Assembly (NCBI GenBank): GCA_900596015.1
Contig: UVIF01000023.1
Coordinates: 744,001 to 808,000 of the forward strand
Source: Pseudomonas viridiflava
Lineage (GTDB): Bacteria; Pseudomonadota; Gammaproteobacteria; Pseudomonadales; Pseudomonadaceae
Reading direction: 5' to 3'
DNA length: 64,000 nucleotides
Below the pieces are notes generated by a model. The model was not told the origin of the DNA and made no database searches. It worked only from the letters and a program-made list of their open reading frames with translations. The stretch's first letter is position 1, and the number at the start of each line of letters is the position of its first letter. Of this stretch, positions 23,580 through 31,805 are shown in pieces. Both the position numbers and the translations under genes were made by a program.

Positions 23580-24848
23580 ATGTTGGCCGACAAGTCTTTG
23601 GAAGAGAACACCCGAATGAACCGATCTTTGACCTCCACCGCTCAGACCGGGGGATCATGGGGCGCCGTCTTCGCCATGTCGCTGGCCGCCTTCGTGCTGG
23701 TGGCCTCGGAGTTCATGCCCGTCAGCCTGCTCACCCCCATCGCATCGGACCTGCACATCACCGAGGGCCAGGCCGGCCAGGGCATTTCCGTATCGGGGCT
23801 GTTCGCGCTTTTCACCAGTCTTCTGATCTCATCTGTGGCCGCTCGGGTCGAGCGTAAACCGCTGCTGGTGTCACTCACACTGCTGATGATCGTTTCCGGA
23901 ACCGTCGTTGCGTTTGCACCCAACTATTGGGTTTTCATGGGCGGACGTGCACTTATCGGCGTCGCCATCGGCGGATTCTGGTCATTGTCTGCGGCAACCG
24001 CGATGCGCCTGGTGCCGGAAAGCCAGGTTACCCGGGCCATGGCTATCGTCAACGGCGGCAATGCCTTGGCAACGGTCGTGGCAGCGCCCCTGGGCAGCTT
24101 TCTCGGTGCCATGATCGGCTGGCGCGGCGCGTTCATGGCCCTTCTTCCCGTGGCCGTGATTGCCTGTGCATGGTTGTTGACGAGCCTTCCAACCATGAAA
24201 GCGCAAAGCGGGTCGGGCACCGGCAACGTTCTTACGTTGATGAAACGCACCCCGGTAGCCTTGGGCATGATTGCCGTGAGCGTGTTTTTCATGGGCCAGT
24301 TCATGCTGTTCACCTATCTGCGTCCGTTTCTGGAAACGGTTACACACGTCAGCGTTTCCATGCTGTCGCTGATGCTGTTGGTGCTGGGCCTGGCCGGGCT
24401 GGCAGGCACGTTCCTGATCGAAGCGTTCCTGAAAAATGGCTTGCACCGAACGCTGGCTGTTATCCCTGTCCTGATGGCAGCCATCGCGTTGGCACTGGTT
24501 TCATTTGGCAGTTCGAGCGCCATCACCATAGTCCTGCTGGGGCTTTGGGGAGTGGTTGCGACGGCCGCACCGGTGGGATGGTGGACGTGGCTGGCAAGAA
24601 CACTGCCAGACGATGCAGAGGCAGGCGGAGGCTTGATGGTAGCAATCATCCAACTGGCCATAGCGTCCGGGGCCATCGTCGGTGGGCTGGTATTCGACGC
24701 AAGCGGCTACCGGGCGACCTTTGAAACGAGCGCCGGGTTGCTCGGCGTGGCAGCGGCACTGGCCTGTCTGGCGGGACGCGCGGCAACCCGCGCAGCGGCG
24801 GGCGGCACGTCGGTGACAACCCAGCGCGGCGCACCGGCCGCCAGGTAG
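23580..24848 (+). CDS. NepI-like MFS exporter
   Basis: A 422-residue, 12-helix drug:H+ antiporter-1 family protein. Segments ASEFMPVSLLTPIASDL, GRALIGVAIGGFWSLSAATAMRL and APVGWWTWLARTL follow E. coli NepI (purine ribonucleoside efflux) as I recall it. The substrate here is not known. ATG 23580 was chosen because GGAG lies seven bases upstream; earlier in-frame ATGs at 23547 and 23559 lack a site. The gene is divergent from the AraC regulator with a 131-bp shared promoter region, which suggests it may be an AraC target. Confidence 0.87.
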   Translation: MLADKSLEENTRMNRSLTSTAQTGGSWGAVFAMSLAAFVLVASEFMPVSLLTPIASDLHITEGQAGQGISVSGLFALFTSLLISSVAARVERKPLLVSLTLLMIVSGTVVAFAPNYWVFMGGRALIGVAIGGFWSLSAATAMRLVPESQVTRAMAIVNGGNALATVVAAPLGSFLGAMIGWRGAFMALLPVAVIACAWLLTSLPTMKAQSGSGTGNVLTLMKRTPVALGMIAVSVFFMGQFMLFTYLRPFLETVTHVSVSMLSLMLLVLGLAGLAGTFLIEAFLKNGLHRTLAVIPVLMAAIALALVSFGSSSAITIVLLGLWGVVATAAPVGWWTWLARTLPDDAEAGGGLMVAIIQLAIASGAIVGGLVFDASGYRATFETSAGLLGVAAALACLAGRAATRAAAGGTSVTTQRGAPAAR

Positions 24849-24885
24849 GCGAAGCGCAGAATCAGCGTCTCGCACGACCGGTGAG

Positions 24886-25779
24886 TCAGCTGACAGGCGG
24901 TGAATCCATACCGGCTCTCGCCCAAAACGCTTCGGCGGACTGCCCCAGGTCCGCTTTCGGCCGGGTCAGGTGCACCTCCAGCGGTATGTCCCAACTCTCG
25001 TCGAGCGCCCTCACCAAGCGTCCCTCGTGAAGCTCCTGCTCGGTCAGGCTCTTGGGCAACCAGGCCACGCCTTTGCTTTCAAGGGCCATGGACATGAGCA
25101 CCGCCGCCAGGTGGCTGCTGAACAGCGGGCGCAGGTGCAGGTAGTCCTCCTTGCCCCGCAGCCTGTGGGCGACGATCCGCCCCAGCCCCGACTCATGGGT
25201 ATAGGCAAGATAAGGCAGTGCGGCGGGCGAGGTGTCGAAGTGCGAGGAGGCACTGGCAAGCGGTACCAGAACGTCTTCTCCGACCTTTTTGCTGATGAAC
25301 TGATCGGGCGCCAGCAGGGGCGGAACATCGGGATGGCGATGGCAGAGCAGAAACTGGACCTGTCCGTGTATCAGCATCTGCTCGCAAACAGCCATGCTGT
25401 CGGAGTGCAGCTGCACCGCTTCGATAGGTGCACCGGTTTCCGAACTGCGCAGCCACCTGGGGAAAAACGTGAACGACAGCGAGTGAGTGGCGGCGAACTT
25501 GAGTGAGCGTGCCGACACGCCCGCCACTTCCTGCGCCTCGTTGCGCAGCCGATACAGGTGGCGCGCCGCCGCCTGTGCACCGGGCAGAATCTGCCTTCCT
25601 GCCTCTGTCAGGGTCGCGCCATGGGGCGTGCGCACGAACAGTTCCACCCCCATCCAGTTTTCAAGCGAGCGAACCCTGCGGCTGAAGGCCGGCTGGGTGA
25701 TGTGCCGGGCCTCGGCCGCGCGCACGAAGCTGCCGTATTCGGCAAGCGCCGAAAGGTCTTCAAGCCAGACGAGTTCCAA
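24886..25779 (-). CDS. LysR-family regulator of the D-tartrate genes
   Basis: A LysR-type regulator of about 297 residues: winged helix at residues 1-60 (EYGSFVRAAEARHITQPAFSRRVRSLE) and a substrate-binding fold (about 90-290) for the co-inducer. No ATG exists near the start. A TTG at 25779 with GAAGG eight bases upstream gives the typical LysR beginning MELVWLEDL; another TTG at 25839 would add 20 unlikely residues. The gene is divergent from the D-tartrate dehydratase 100 bp away, the classic LysR arrangement, so it probably activates tarD and the carrier in response to tartrate. Confidence 0.87.
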   Translation of the reverse strand: MELVWLEDLSALAEYGSFVRAAEARHITQPAFSRRVRSLENWMGVELFVRTPHGATLTEAGRQILPGAQAAARHLYRLRNEAQEVAGVSARSLKFAATHSLSFTFFPRWLRSSETGAPIEAVQLHSDSMAVCEQMLIHGQVQFLLCHRHPDVPPLLAPDQFISKKVGEDVLVPLASASSHFDTSPAALPYLAYTHESGLGRIVAHRLRGKEDYLHLRPLFSSHLAAVLMSMALESKGVAWLPKSLTEQELHEGRLVRALDESWDIPLEVHLTRPKADLGQSAEAFWARAGMDSPPVS

Positions 25780-25879
25780 AAGCCATGCCTTCTGTGCATA
25801 GGGTTCGGCATTAATAGCATTGGGCGGGTGACTTCGCAAAGCCTAACGTGGGGCCACAACCCATAAGAGGAACCCCTCC

Positions 25880-27049
25880 ATGCGCATCGTCGACATTCGT
25901 GAGAAGACCGTCTCCATTGCCTCCCCCATTGCCAACGCCTACATCGACTTTTCCAAGATGACCTGCTCGGTCGTGGCGGTCATCACCGACGTGATCCGCG
26001 ATGGCAAACCGGTCATCGGCTACGGCTTCAACTCCAACGGTCGCTACGGCCAGGGCGCGCTGATGCGCGACCGCTTCCTCGCCCGTATCACCGAAGCCGA
26101 CCCCGATACCCTCGTCGATCACGAAAACAACAACCTCGACCCGTTCGCCATCTGGAAAGCCCTGATGACCAACGAAAAGCCTGGAGGCCACGGCGAGCGC
26201 TCGGTGGCGGTCGGGACCATCGACATGGCGGTGTGGGATGCGGTCGCCAAGATCGAAGGCAAGCCGCTGTATCGCCTGCTGGCCGACCGCTATCGCAACG
26301 GCGTGGCGGACGACAAGGTCTGGGTATATGCCGCCGGCGGCTACTACTACCCCGGCAAGGACCAGACCAAGCTCAAGGCTGAAATGCAGAGCTATCTGGA
26401 CCGTGGCTACGACGTGGTCAAGATGAAGATCGGCGCGGTGCCGCTGGATGAAGACATCCGGCGTATCGAAGCAGTGCTCGAAGTGGTCGGTGATGGCCGG
26501 CGCCTGGCGGTCGATGCCAATGGTCGCTTCGACCTGCAGACCGGTATCGCCTACGCCGAAGCCATCAAGAAGTACAACCTCTTCTGGTACGAAGAGGTCG
26601 GCGATCCGCTGGACTATGCCCTGCAGGCCGAGCTCGCCAATCACTACGAATTGCCCATGGCCACCGGCGAAAACCTGTTCTCCCACCAGGACGCTCGCAA
26701 CCTGCTGCGCCACGGCGGTATGCGCCCCGACCGTGACTACCTGCAGTTCGACTGCGCACTGTCCTACGGTCTGGTCGAGTACATGCGCACCCTGAAAGTA
26801 ATGGAAGACATGGGCTGGTCTTCGCGCCGCGTGGTCCCACACGGCGGCCACCAAATGTCGTTGAACATCGCTGCGGGCCTGCACCTGGGTGGCAACGAAT
26901 CCTACCCGGATGTGTTCCAGCCGTTCGGTGGCTTCGCTGACGGTATCCAGGTCGAAAACGGCTATGTCGGCCTGCCGGACATTCCAGGTGTCGGTTTCGA
27001 AGCCAAGTCGGCCCTCTACGCCGTCATGCGCGAGCTTGGCGAAGGCTGA
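25880..27049 (+). CDS. tarD: D(-)-tartrate dehydratase
   Basis: A 389-residue enolase-superfamily enzyme converting D-tartrate to oxaloacetate with Mg2+. It tracks the Bradyrhizobium enzyme characterised as D-tartrate dehydratase nearly residue for residue as I remember it: MRIVDIREKTVSI, ANAYIDFSKMTCSVVAV, GYGFNSNGRYGQG, and ENLFSHQDARNLL. Catalytic parts: the lysine motif VVKMKIG, metal ligands in LAVDANGRF, FWYEEVGDP and ATGEN, and the His in VPHGGHQMSLN. GAGG precedes the ATG. The adjacent DctA-type carrier and LysR regulator complete a D-tartrate use cassette delivering oxaloacetate to the TCA cycle. Confidence 0.95.
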   Translation: MRIVDIREKTVSIASPIANAYIDFSKMTCSVVAVITDVIRDGKPVIGYGFNSNGRYGQGALMRDRFLARITEADPDTLVDHENNNLDPFAIWKALMTNEKPGGHGERSVAVGTIDMAVWDAVAKIEGKPLYRLLADRYRNGVADDKVWVYAAGGYYYPGKDQTKLKAEMQSYLDRGYDVVKMKIGAVPLDEDIRRIEAVLEVVGDGRRLAVDANGRFDLQTGIAYAEAIKKYNLFWYEEVGDPLDYALQAELANHYELPMATGENLFSHQDARNLLRHGGMRPDRDYLQFDCALSYGLVEYMRTLKVMEDMGWSSRRVVPHGGHQMSLNIAAGLHLGGNESYPDVFQPFGGFADGIQVENGYVGLPDIPGVGFEAKSALYAVMRELGEG

Positions 27050-27060
27050 TCGCTTCCCTC

Positions 27061-27085
27061 TGCGGCCTGTGCCAAACAGGCCGCA
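27061..27085 (+). other. Intercistronic hairpin between tarD and the carrier gene
   Basis: TGCGGCCTGT (27061-27070), loop GCCAA, ACAGGCCGCA (27076-27085) is a perfect 10-bp stem just after tarD. It lacks a T-run. It may stabilise the tarD message or attenuate expression of the carrier. Confidence 0.5.
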
Positions 27086-27128
27086 AACGCTGGCGTCAGG
27101 CACTGACGTCACGCCAGACGCCCATCAC

Positions 27129-27136
27129 AACAATAA
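27129..27136 (+). promoter_or_regulatory. Hfq/Crc-type motif before the carrier gene
   Basis: AACAATAA matches the AANAANAA catabolite activity motif. It lies just upstream of the GAGG ribosome-binding site, 14 bases before the GTG start. Repression by Hfq/Crc during growth on preferred carbon sources is inferred. Confidence 0.42.
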
Positions 27137-27150
27137 AATGAGGTGCTCTC

Positions 27151-28458
27151 GTGGAAATCTCCAGAACCCGCTGGTACGGCCAGCTGTATGTGCAAGTGTT
27201 GATCGGTATCGTCATCGGTGCCGCCATCGGTTACTTCGCACCCAACATTGGCGCCAAGCTGCAGCCGTTTGCCGACGGTTTCATCAAGCTGATCAAAATG
27301 CTGCTGGCACCCATCATCTTCGGCACGGTGGTGGTCGGTATCGCCAAGATGGGCAGCATCAAGGAAGTCGGGCGCATCGGTGTGAAAGCCCTGATCTACT
27401 TCGAGATTCTGTCGACGATTGCGCTGGTCGTCGGGTTGATCGTGGTCAACATCGTCAAGCCCGGTGTCGGCATGAACATCAATGTCAGCGCCCTGGATGC
27501 CAGCGCCATCAATAAATACAGCCAGGCCGCCAGCGAGCAAGGCGGCACCGTCGAGTTCTTTCTCAACATCATCCCGCACACGTTCATCGGCGCCTTTTCC
27601 AACGGCGTGATGCTTCAGGTGATACTGCTTTCGGTGTTGATGGGCATTGCCTTGGTTCAGCTGGGCGAAACCAGCAAGCCTCTGATCAATACCATCGATC
27701 TGTTCCTGCAAGGCCTGTTCAAGATCGTCGCCATGGTCATGCGTCTGGCTCCGCTTGGCGCCGGTGCCGGTATGGCGTTCACCATTGGTAAATACGGTAT
27801 CGGTACGCTGCTCTCACTCGGCCAGTTGCTGGTGGCGCTCTACATCACCACGCTGATTTTCATCGTCGTGATACTGGGCACAGTCGCCAGGTGGTCAGGC
27901 ATGCCGTTGATGCAGTTCCTGCGCTACTTCAAGGATGAAATCCTCATCACCCTGGGCACCTGTTCCACGGAAGCCGTGTTGCCCCGCATGATGGTCAAGC
28001 TGGAAAAGCTGGGCTGCAAGAAATCGGTCGTAGGTATGGTGCTGCCTACCGGCTACACCTTCAACGCAGACGGAACCTGCATCTACCTGACCATGGCCGC
28101 GATCTTCATTGCCCAGGCAACCAACACCCCGCTGACGTTCGCAGACCAGATGATTCTGCTGGCTGTGTTTCTACTGACGTCCAAAGGCTCGGCCGGCGTG
28201 GCAGGCGCCGGGTTCGTAACCCTGGCCGCAACGCTCACCACGATCCATTCCATTCCTCTGGTCGGCCTCGTCCTGCTGCTGGGCATCGACCGGTTCCTCA
28301 ACGAGGCCCGGGCTGTCACCAACCTGATCGGCAACGGCATCGGCACCATCGCGATCGCCAAGTGGGACAACTCGTTCGATGTCGAGGTCTGCCAGCGTGA
28401 GCTCGCCGCCATGAAAGACGAAAAGGCTGCCAGGAAGGCGCTGCTGACGCCTAAATGA
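27151..28458 (+). CDS. dctA: C4-dicarboxylate carrier of the DctA type
   Basis: A 435-residue sodium/proton:dicarboxylate symporter of the inner membrane. Marks of DctA include IKLIKMLLAPIIFGTVVVGIA, TLGTCSTEAVLPRMM (the hairpin serine-rich motif), GYTFNADGTCIYLTMAA and the C-terminal KWDNSFD. Its place 101 bp after tarD implies a role in D-tartrate uptake, although malate, succinate or fumarate may also be carried. The start is GTG at 27151 with GAGG upstream. A dedicated dctA may exist elsewhere in the genome, so this could be a paralogue. Confidence 0.9.
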   Translation: MEISRTRWYGQLYVQVLIGIVIGAAIGYFAPNIGAKLQPFADGFIKLIKMLLAPIIFGTVVVGIAKMGSIKEVGRIGVKALIYFEILSTIALVVGLIVVNIVKPGVGMNINVSALDASAINKYSQAASEQGGTVEFFLNIIPHTFIGAFSNGVMLQVILLSVLMGIALVQLGETSKPLINTIDLFLQGLFKIVAMVMRLAPLGAGAGMAFTIGKYGIGTLLSLGQLLVALYITTLIFIVVILGTVARWSGMPLMQFLRYFKDEILITLGTCSTEAVLPRMMVKLEKLGCKKSVVGMVLPTGYTFNADGTCIYLTMAAIFIAQATNTPLTFADQMILLAVFLLTSKGSAGVAGAGFVTLAATLTTIHSIPLVGLVLLLGIDRFLNEARAVTNLIGNGIGTIAIAKWDNSFDVEVCQRELAAMKDEKAARKALLTPK

Positions 28459-28653
28459 TCGGTGTCGCAAACTCGCCGTCCAGTCGATTTGCCCGGCGCT
28501 GCAGTGAGGCGCGTGTTGGGAGGACGCTGGGCGCCAGGGAAAACGCTGGCCGCCACGGCCCACAGCTTCGCAGCCCAGCCTGCATGGCAGGCGATGTGAA
28601 TCGCTTCGACGTGGGCGTGACCAGAAAGTTCGACGAGTAAGTGCGTGTAGGAA

Positions 28654-28730
28654 TGGTGTCCCAGGCGGGGTTCGAACCTGCAACCTTCCCCTTAGGAGGG
28701 GGATGCTCTATCCAATTGAGCTACTGAGAC
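28654..28730 (-). tRNA. tRNA-Arg (anticodon CCT)
   Basis: A 77-nt cloverleaf with encoded CCA. The acceptor GTCTCAG pairs with CTGGGAC, the D-stem is GCTC/GAGC, the anticodon stem is TCCCC/GGGGA with loop CTCCTAA, and the T-arm contains GGTTCGAACC. Anticodon CCT reads AGG codons. No integrase or duplicated attachment site is near. Confidence 0.97.
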
Positions 28731-28769
28731 ACACGACGTCGTGCCAGGCGGCACGACGAACGGCATGCA

Positions 28770-28797
28770 TGTTAACCAGCCGCGTCCAGTTTGTCAT
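28770..28797 (-). promoter_or_regulatory. Candidate promoter of tRNA-Arg
   Basis: On the minus strand, ATGACA (28797-28792), 16 bp, TTAACA (28775-28770). It would start transcription about 33 nt before the mature tRNA. The leader contains a 9-bp hairpin, CGTCGTGCC/GGCACGACG (28737-28758). The remaining gap up to 29028 shows nothing else. Confidence 0.5.
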
Positions 28798-29028
28798 GCA
28801 ACGTCGACCGTTTTATCAGTTCCGAATGCCGATCAGTAACGAACGCGAGGGTCATGCATTTTGCAATGCCCGCTGAAACACAAGAATGCAGAATGCAATA
28901 TCAATGTGCCTTAGCTTGTAAATAAGGCCCTGAATTCACTGAAAATTTCGCTGACCAACGAGTTGGCACGCGCCCTGCTATGTTCCTGGCTGAACAATGA
29001 TTTGCCACACCAGCCATGGAGCGTCCCA

Positions 29029-29256
29029 ATGAACAGCGTCCTCGTCATGCTCAACGTTATGGCATTGGTCACCTTCATTGGCTTTCAGTTCCACACTCAA
29101 GCCAACGATCCTGCACTGGTGCACATTGACGCTGCCCGACTAATCCCTGCGCCCATTGCCCGCGTCGCAGCTTCGGGCCCTGAACGCCCTGTCATGGCTG
29201 CACAGGGTGTCAACGAGACCGCAACGACGCGGCAGTCTGAACGCTACGTATTTTAA
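29029..29256 (+). CDS. Small membrane or secreted hypothetical protein, 75 aa
   Basis: The ATG at 29029 has GGAG upstream; the ORF extends 22 codons further upstream but those residues look non-coding. An N-terminal hydrophobic segment (VLVMLNVMALVTFIGF) can act as membrane anchor or signal. The rest is a short polar tail. No family is recognised. The next gene follows after 10 bases with a strong AAGGAG site, so the two are co-transcribed. Confidence 0.6.
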   Translation: MNSVLVMLNVMALVTFIGFQFHTQANDPALVHIDAARLIPAPIARVAASGPERPVMAAQGVNETATTRQSERYVF

Positions 29257-29266
29257 GGAGTTGTCG

Positions 29267-29452
29267 ATGTCGAGATACGCCTTGGCGTTCCTGTTGGCGG
29301 CCGCCGTGTGCTGGGTGGGTGCATTCACCCTCGAGCACAACGCCGCTGCGTTAGAGACCACGCTGCAAGTGCTGGGCAGCATCAGCGCTGTGGCATTTTT
29401 GCTGGCAATGGTCAAAGGCCGCAGGATCAAATTCGATCCATACCTGCATTGA
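29267..29452 (+). CDS. Small two-helix membrane protein, 61 aa
   Basis: The ATG at 29267 follows AAGGAG with ideal spacing. The product has two predicted transmembrane helices (about residues 3-20 and 29-46) and a basic tail, KGRRIKFDPYLH. No known family. Co-transcribed with the preceding small membrane gene; the pair lies between tRNA-Arg and amrZ. Confidence 0.7.
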   Translation: MSRYALAFLLAAAVCWVGAFTLEHNAAALETTLQVLGSISAVAFLLAMVKGRRIKFDPYLH

Positions 29453-29653
29453 TTTCAAACCAATTGCCACACCGCGAAAATCAATACTAGCAAATGGCCC
29501 AAATGTCACTATGCTAGCCTGAGGGTAGCTCGCACGTGCTGTGCGCGGTGTGCACAAGACGGGTCAGAGCACCTCTCGGACGAATCTTCGACTTTTTCGA
29601 ATCGCGTGATCGCAAATTCCCGTCGGGCTTGTAAAATACATGCCCCCGGGGAC

Positions 29654-29666
29654 TGGCAAAATGCCA
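29654..29666. promoter_or_regulatory. Candidate AmrZ operator
   Basis: TGGCA-AAA-TGCCA is a perfect inverted repeat about 170 bp upstream of amrZ. It resembles the AmrZ-bound sequences I recall from P. aeruginosa (TGGCAAAACGCC-type). Autoregulation is inferred. Confidence 0.45.
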
Positions 29667-29747
29667 CGATTCGGATCATTATTTGTCACAGATTTGGCGT
29701 CAAGGTTATGTCGCAACTAGGGCATCATAGCGCGGCATCGGCAGGCT

Positions 29748-29776
29748 GGAACAATTTGCCGATCGGCGTGTCCTAA
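29748..29776 (+). promoter_or_regulatory. Candidate AlgU promoter of amrZ
   Basis: GGAACAA (29748-29754), 16 bp, TCCTAA (29771-29776). The -35 keeps the GGAAC core and the -10 the TC start of the AlgU consensus. In P. aeruginosa amrZ transcription depends on AlgU, which supports the match. Confidence 0.45.
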
Positions 29777-29833
29777 CCGACATCCTGCGGCCTACTTCGA
29801 GAACCGCTCCCCCTGAACTTATCGGTCAACACT

Positions 29834-30160
29834 ATGCGCCCACTCAAACAGGCTGTTTACTCCAGCCGCACGGCTGACAAATTTGTAGTACGTCTTCCCG
29901 ACGGGATGCGTGAGCAGATCGCTGAGGTGGCTCGTAACCATCACCGAAGCATGAACTCCGAGATCATCGCACGCCTGGAACAGAGCCTGATCCAGGAGGG
30001 TGCCTTGGGTGAAGAGTTGAGCATGAAGATGGACAGTCCGGAGCTGTCGCTGCACGAGCGCGAGCTTTTGCAGCGTTTTCGTCAGTTGTCTCACCGACAG
30101 CAGAATGCGCTGGTGTCCTTGATCGCCCATGACGTCGAGGCCGCAGCCGAAGCGTCATGA
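29834..30160 (+). CDS. amrZ: Alginate and motility regulator AmrZ
   Basis: A 108-residue ribbon-helix-helix (Arc/MetJ-fold) transcription factor. The beta strand DKFVVRLPDGM contacts DNA, followed by helices REQIAEVARNHHRSMNSEIIARLEQ. The C-terminal region (LSLHERELLQRFRQLSHRQQNALVSLIAHD) is the tetramerisation domain of AmrZ. Compared with the P. aeruginosa protein as I recall it, the flexible N-terminus is shorter (MRPLKQAVYSS). AmrZ switches between alginate, motility, c-di-GMP and iron programmes in pseudomonads. It is transcribed alone and followed by a strong terminator. Confidence 0.97.
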   Translation: MRPLKQAVYSSRTADKFVVRLPDGMREQIAEVARNHHRSMNSEIIARLEQSLIQEGALGEELSMKMDSPELSLHERELLQRFRQLSHRQQNALVSLIAHDVEAAAEAS

Positions 30161-30177
30161 ACATCGCTGCAATAAAC

Positions 30178-30202
30178 AGCCAGCTCTAGAGCTGGCTTTT
30201 TT
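30178..30202 (+). terminator. Intrinsic terminator of amrZ
   Basis: AGCCAGCTCTAGAGCTGGCT (30178-30197) is a perfect palindrome followed by a run of six T (30197-30202), 18 bp after the amrZ stop. The convergent brnQ gene ends at 30219, so it may serve both. Confidence 0.9.
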
Positions 30203-30218
30203 GTGGGTGGCGCACAGC

Positions 30219-31532
30219 TCAAGCCGCCGCTTGAACCCTTGCGCCCATCATGCGATCGATCAACACCGCCACCGCCAGCGTCGCCACCGATGGCACCAGC
30301 CAGGCCAGGCCTTGCTCGCTCAGGGGAAGATCGAGCAGATATGACGGCAGCCATTGCGAGAACCCTGCCCCCTTGATCGCATCGATCAGGCCGAACAGCA
30401 ACGACACGAGCATGACCGGCCCGAGAATGCGCGACTGCGAATGCCACAGCCCGCCGCAGAAGCTCAACGCCACCAGCACGATGCAGGGTGGGTAAATGGC
30501 CGTCAGCACTGGAATCGAAAACGCGATCAGCTTGGTCAGCCCCAGGTTCGACACCAGCAGCGAGAACAGCGCGAGCAACAGCACCAGCGTCCTATAGGAC
30601 AGCGGCAGCACTCGGCTGAAGTACTCGGCGCAGGCGCAGGTCAGACCCACTGCAGTCACCAGGCAGGCCAGCGAGATCAGCACGGCCAGGAAACCACTGC
30701 CCAGGGCACCGAATGTGTGCTGCACATAAGCATGCAACACCGCCGCGCCATTGGTAGCGCCGGCAGCCACGGCATGGCTGCCCGATCCCAGACGGAACAG
30801 ACTGACATACACCAGCGCCAGACCTACCCCGGCGATCAGACCCGCAATGATCGCATAGCGCGTAATCAGCTTGGGTGATTCAACGCCTCTGGAGCGGATG
30901 GCATTGACGATGACAATACCGAACACCAAAGCGCCCAACGTATCCATGGTCAGGTAGCCATTGATGAAACCCAGGGAGAACGGCGCCGCAACGTACTCGG
31001 GCACCGCATCACCGGTGGGGCCTACGGGCAGGGCGAACGCGGCAATACCCAGCACTGCCAGAGCGATGATCTTCAGCGGTGCCAGAAAGCGTCCCACGGT
31101 ATCGAGCAGACGCCCCGGATAGAGCGAAACGAAAAACACCAGCAGGAAGTACACCGCGCTGTAGAGAAACAGCGCCAGGGGCGTCTCACCGGTCAGCGGC
31201 GCCATTCCCACGGCGAACGACACGGTGGCAGTGCGCGGCGTGGCGAACAGCGGACCCACGGCCAGATAGCACACCGCCGCAAGCAAACCGCCCGCCACCT
31301 TGCCGATCGGGCTGCTCAACGCATCCATCGAGCCGCCAACCCTGGCCAGCGCGACCACGGTTATGACTGGCAGACCTACAGCCGTCACCAGGAAGCCCAG
31401 CGCTGCCATCCATACGTTGGGGCCAGCCTGCAGACCAACGAAGGGAGGGAAGATGATATTGCCTGCGCCTACGAACAGGGCGAATGTCATGAAACCAAGT
31501 GCCAGAATATCCTGGCCTTTAAGCACTTTCAT
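30219..31532 (-). CDS. brnQ: Branched-chain amino acid transporter BrnQ
   Basis: A 437-residue LIVCS-family cation symporter for leucine, isoleucine and valine, with 12 predicted helices. The family start FALFVGAGNIIFPPFVGLQAG is present, as are TPRTATVSF and NGYLTMDTLGALVFGIVIV. The P. aeruginosa homologues are BraB and BraZ. It is monocistronic, convergent with amrZ, and separated by 273 bp from mqo, which lies upstream on the same strand. That gap shows no clear promoter motif. Confidence 0.93.
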   Translation of the reverse strand: MKVLKGQDILALGFMTFALFVGAGNIIFPPFVGLQAGPNVWMAALGFLVTAVGLPVITVVALARVGGSMDALSSPIGKVAGGLLAAVCYLAVGPLFATPRTATVSFAVGMAPLTGETPLALFLYSAVYFLLVFFVSLYPGRLLDTVGRFLAPLKIIALAVLGIAAFALPVGPTGDAVPEYVAAPFSLGFINGYLTMDTLGALVFGIVIVNAIRSRGVESPKLITRYAIIAGLIAGVGLALVYVSLFRLGSGSHAVAAGATNGAAVLHAYVQHTFGALGSGFLAVLISLACLVTAVGLTCACAEYFSRVLPLSYRTLVLLLALFSLLVSNLGLTKLIAFSIPVLTAIYPPCIVLVALSFCGGLWHSQSRILGPVMLVSLLFGLIDAIKGAGFSQWLPSYLLDLPLSEQGLAWLVPSVATLAVAVLIDRMMGARVQAAA

Positions 31533-31805
31533 TGGAAGGAAACCACGTCAATAGATTGGAATTGAGAGAGGTTTTCCCCATGGATGAGGGAAAGACGGTC
31601 GACCGGATGAGGCCAGACCTGGTGCACGGACCTTAGCCTTGTGGGCAAGCCGGGCAAAACGGCGCGTAGAGTAGCGAAAATGCGCGCTCATCGCACTATT
31701 GCAGTGCGAAGTGTCCGCTGAGCGCACCTGTGTGTCGCATCGGTGCAAGACTCAGCGGAAACGGTACAGCTAATCCTTCCGCCCCCAAAACTGAGGGCTT
31801 GGGGA

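Larger units (their letters stand above)
29453..29833. other. 381-bp regulatory region upstream of amrZ
   Basis: No gene is present. It is AT-richer than its neighbours and holds a perfect AmrZ-like palindrome (29654-29666) and an AlgU-like promoter (29748-29776). A 6-bp inverted repeat CTAGCA/TGCTAG also occurs near 29488-29518. The layout suits a gene controlled by an ECF sigma factor and by itself. Confidence 0.6.

Noticed and set aside
28654..28730. tRNA-Arg(CCT) as a possible island integration site
   Set aside because: No integrase, no repeated tRNA 3' end and no base-composition break nearby; flanking genes look like core genome.
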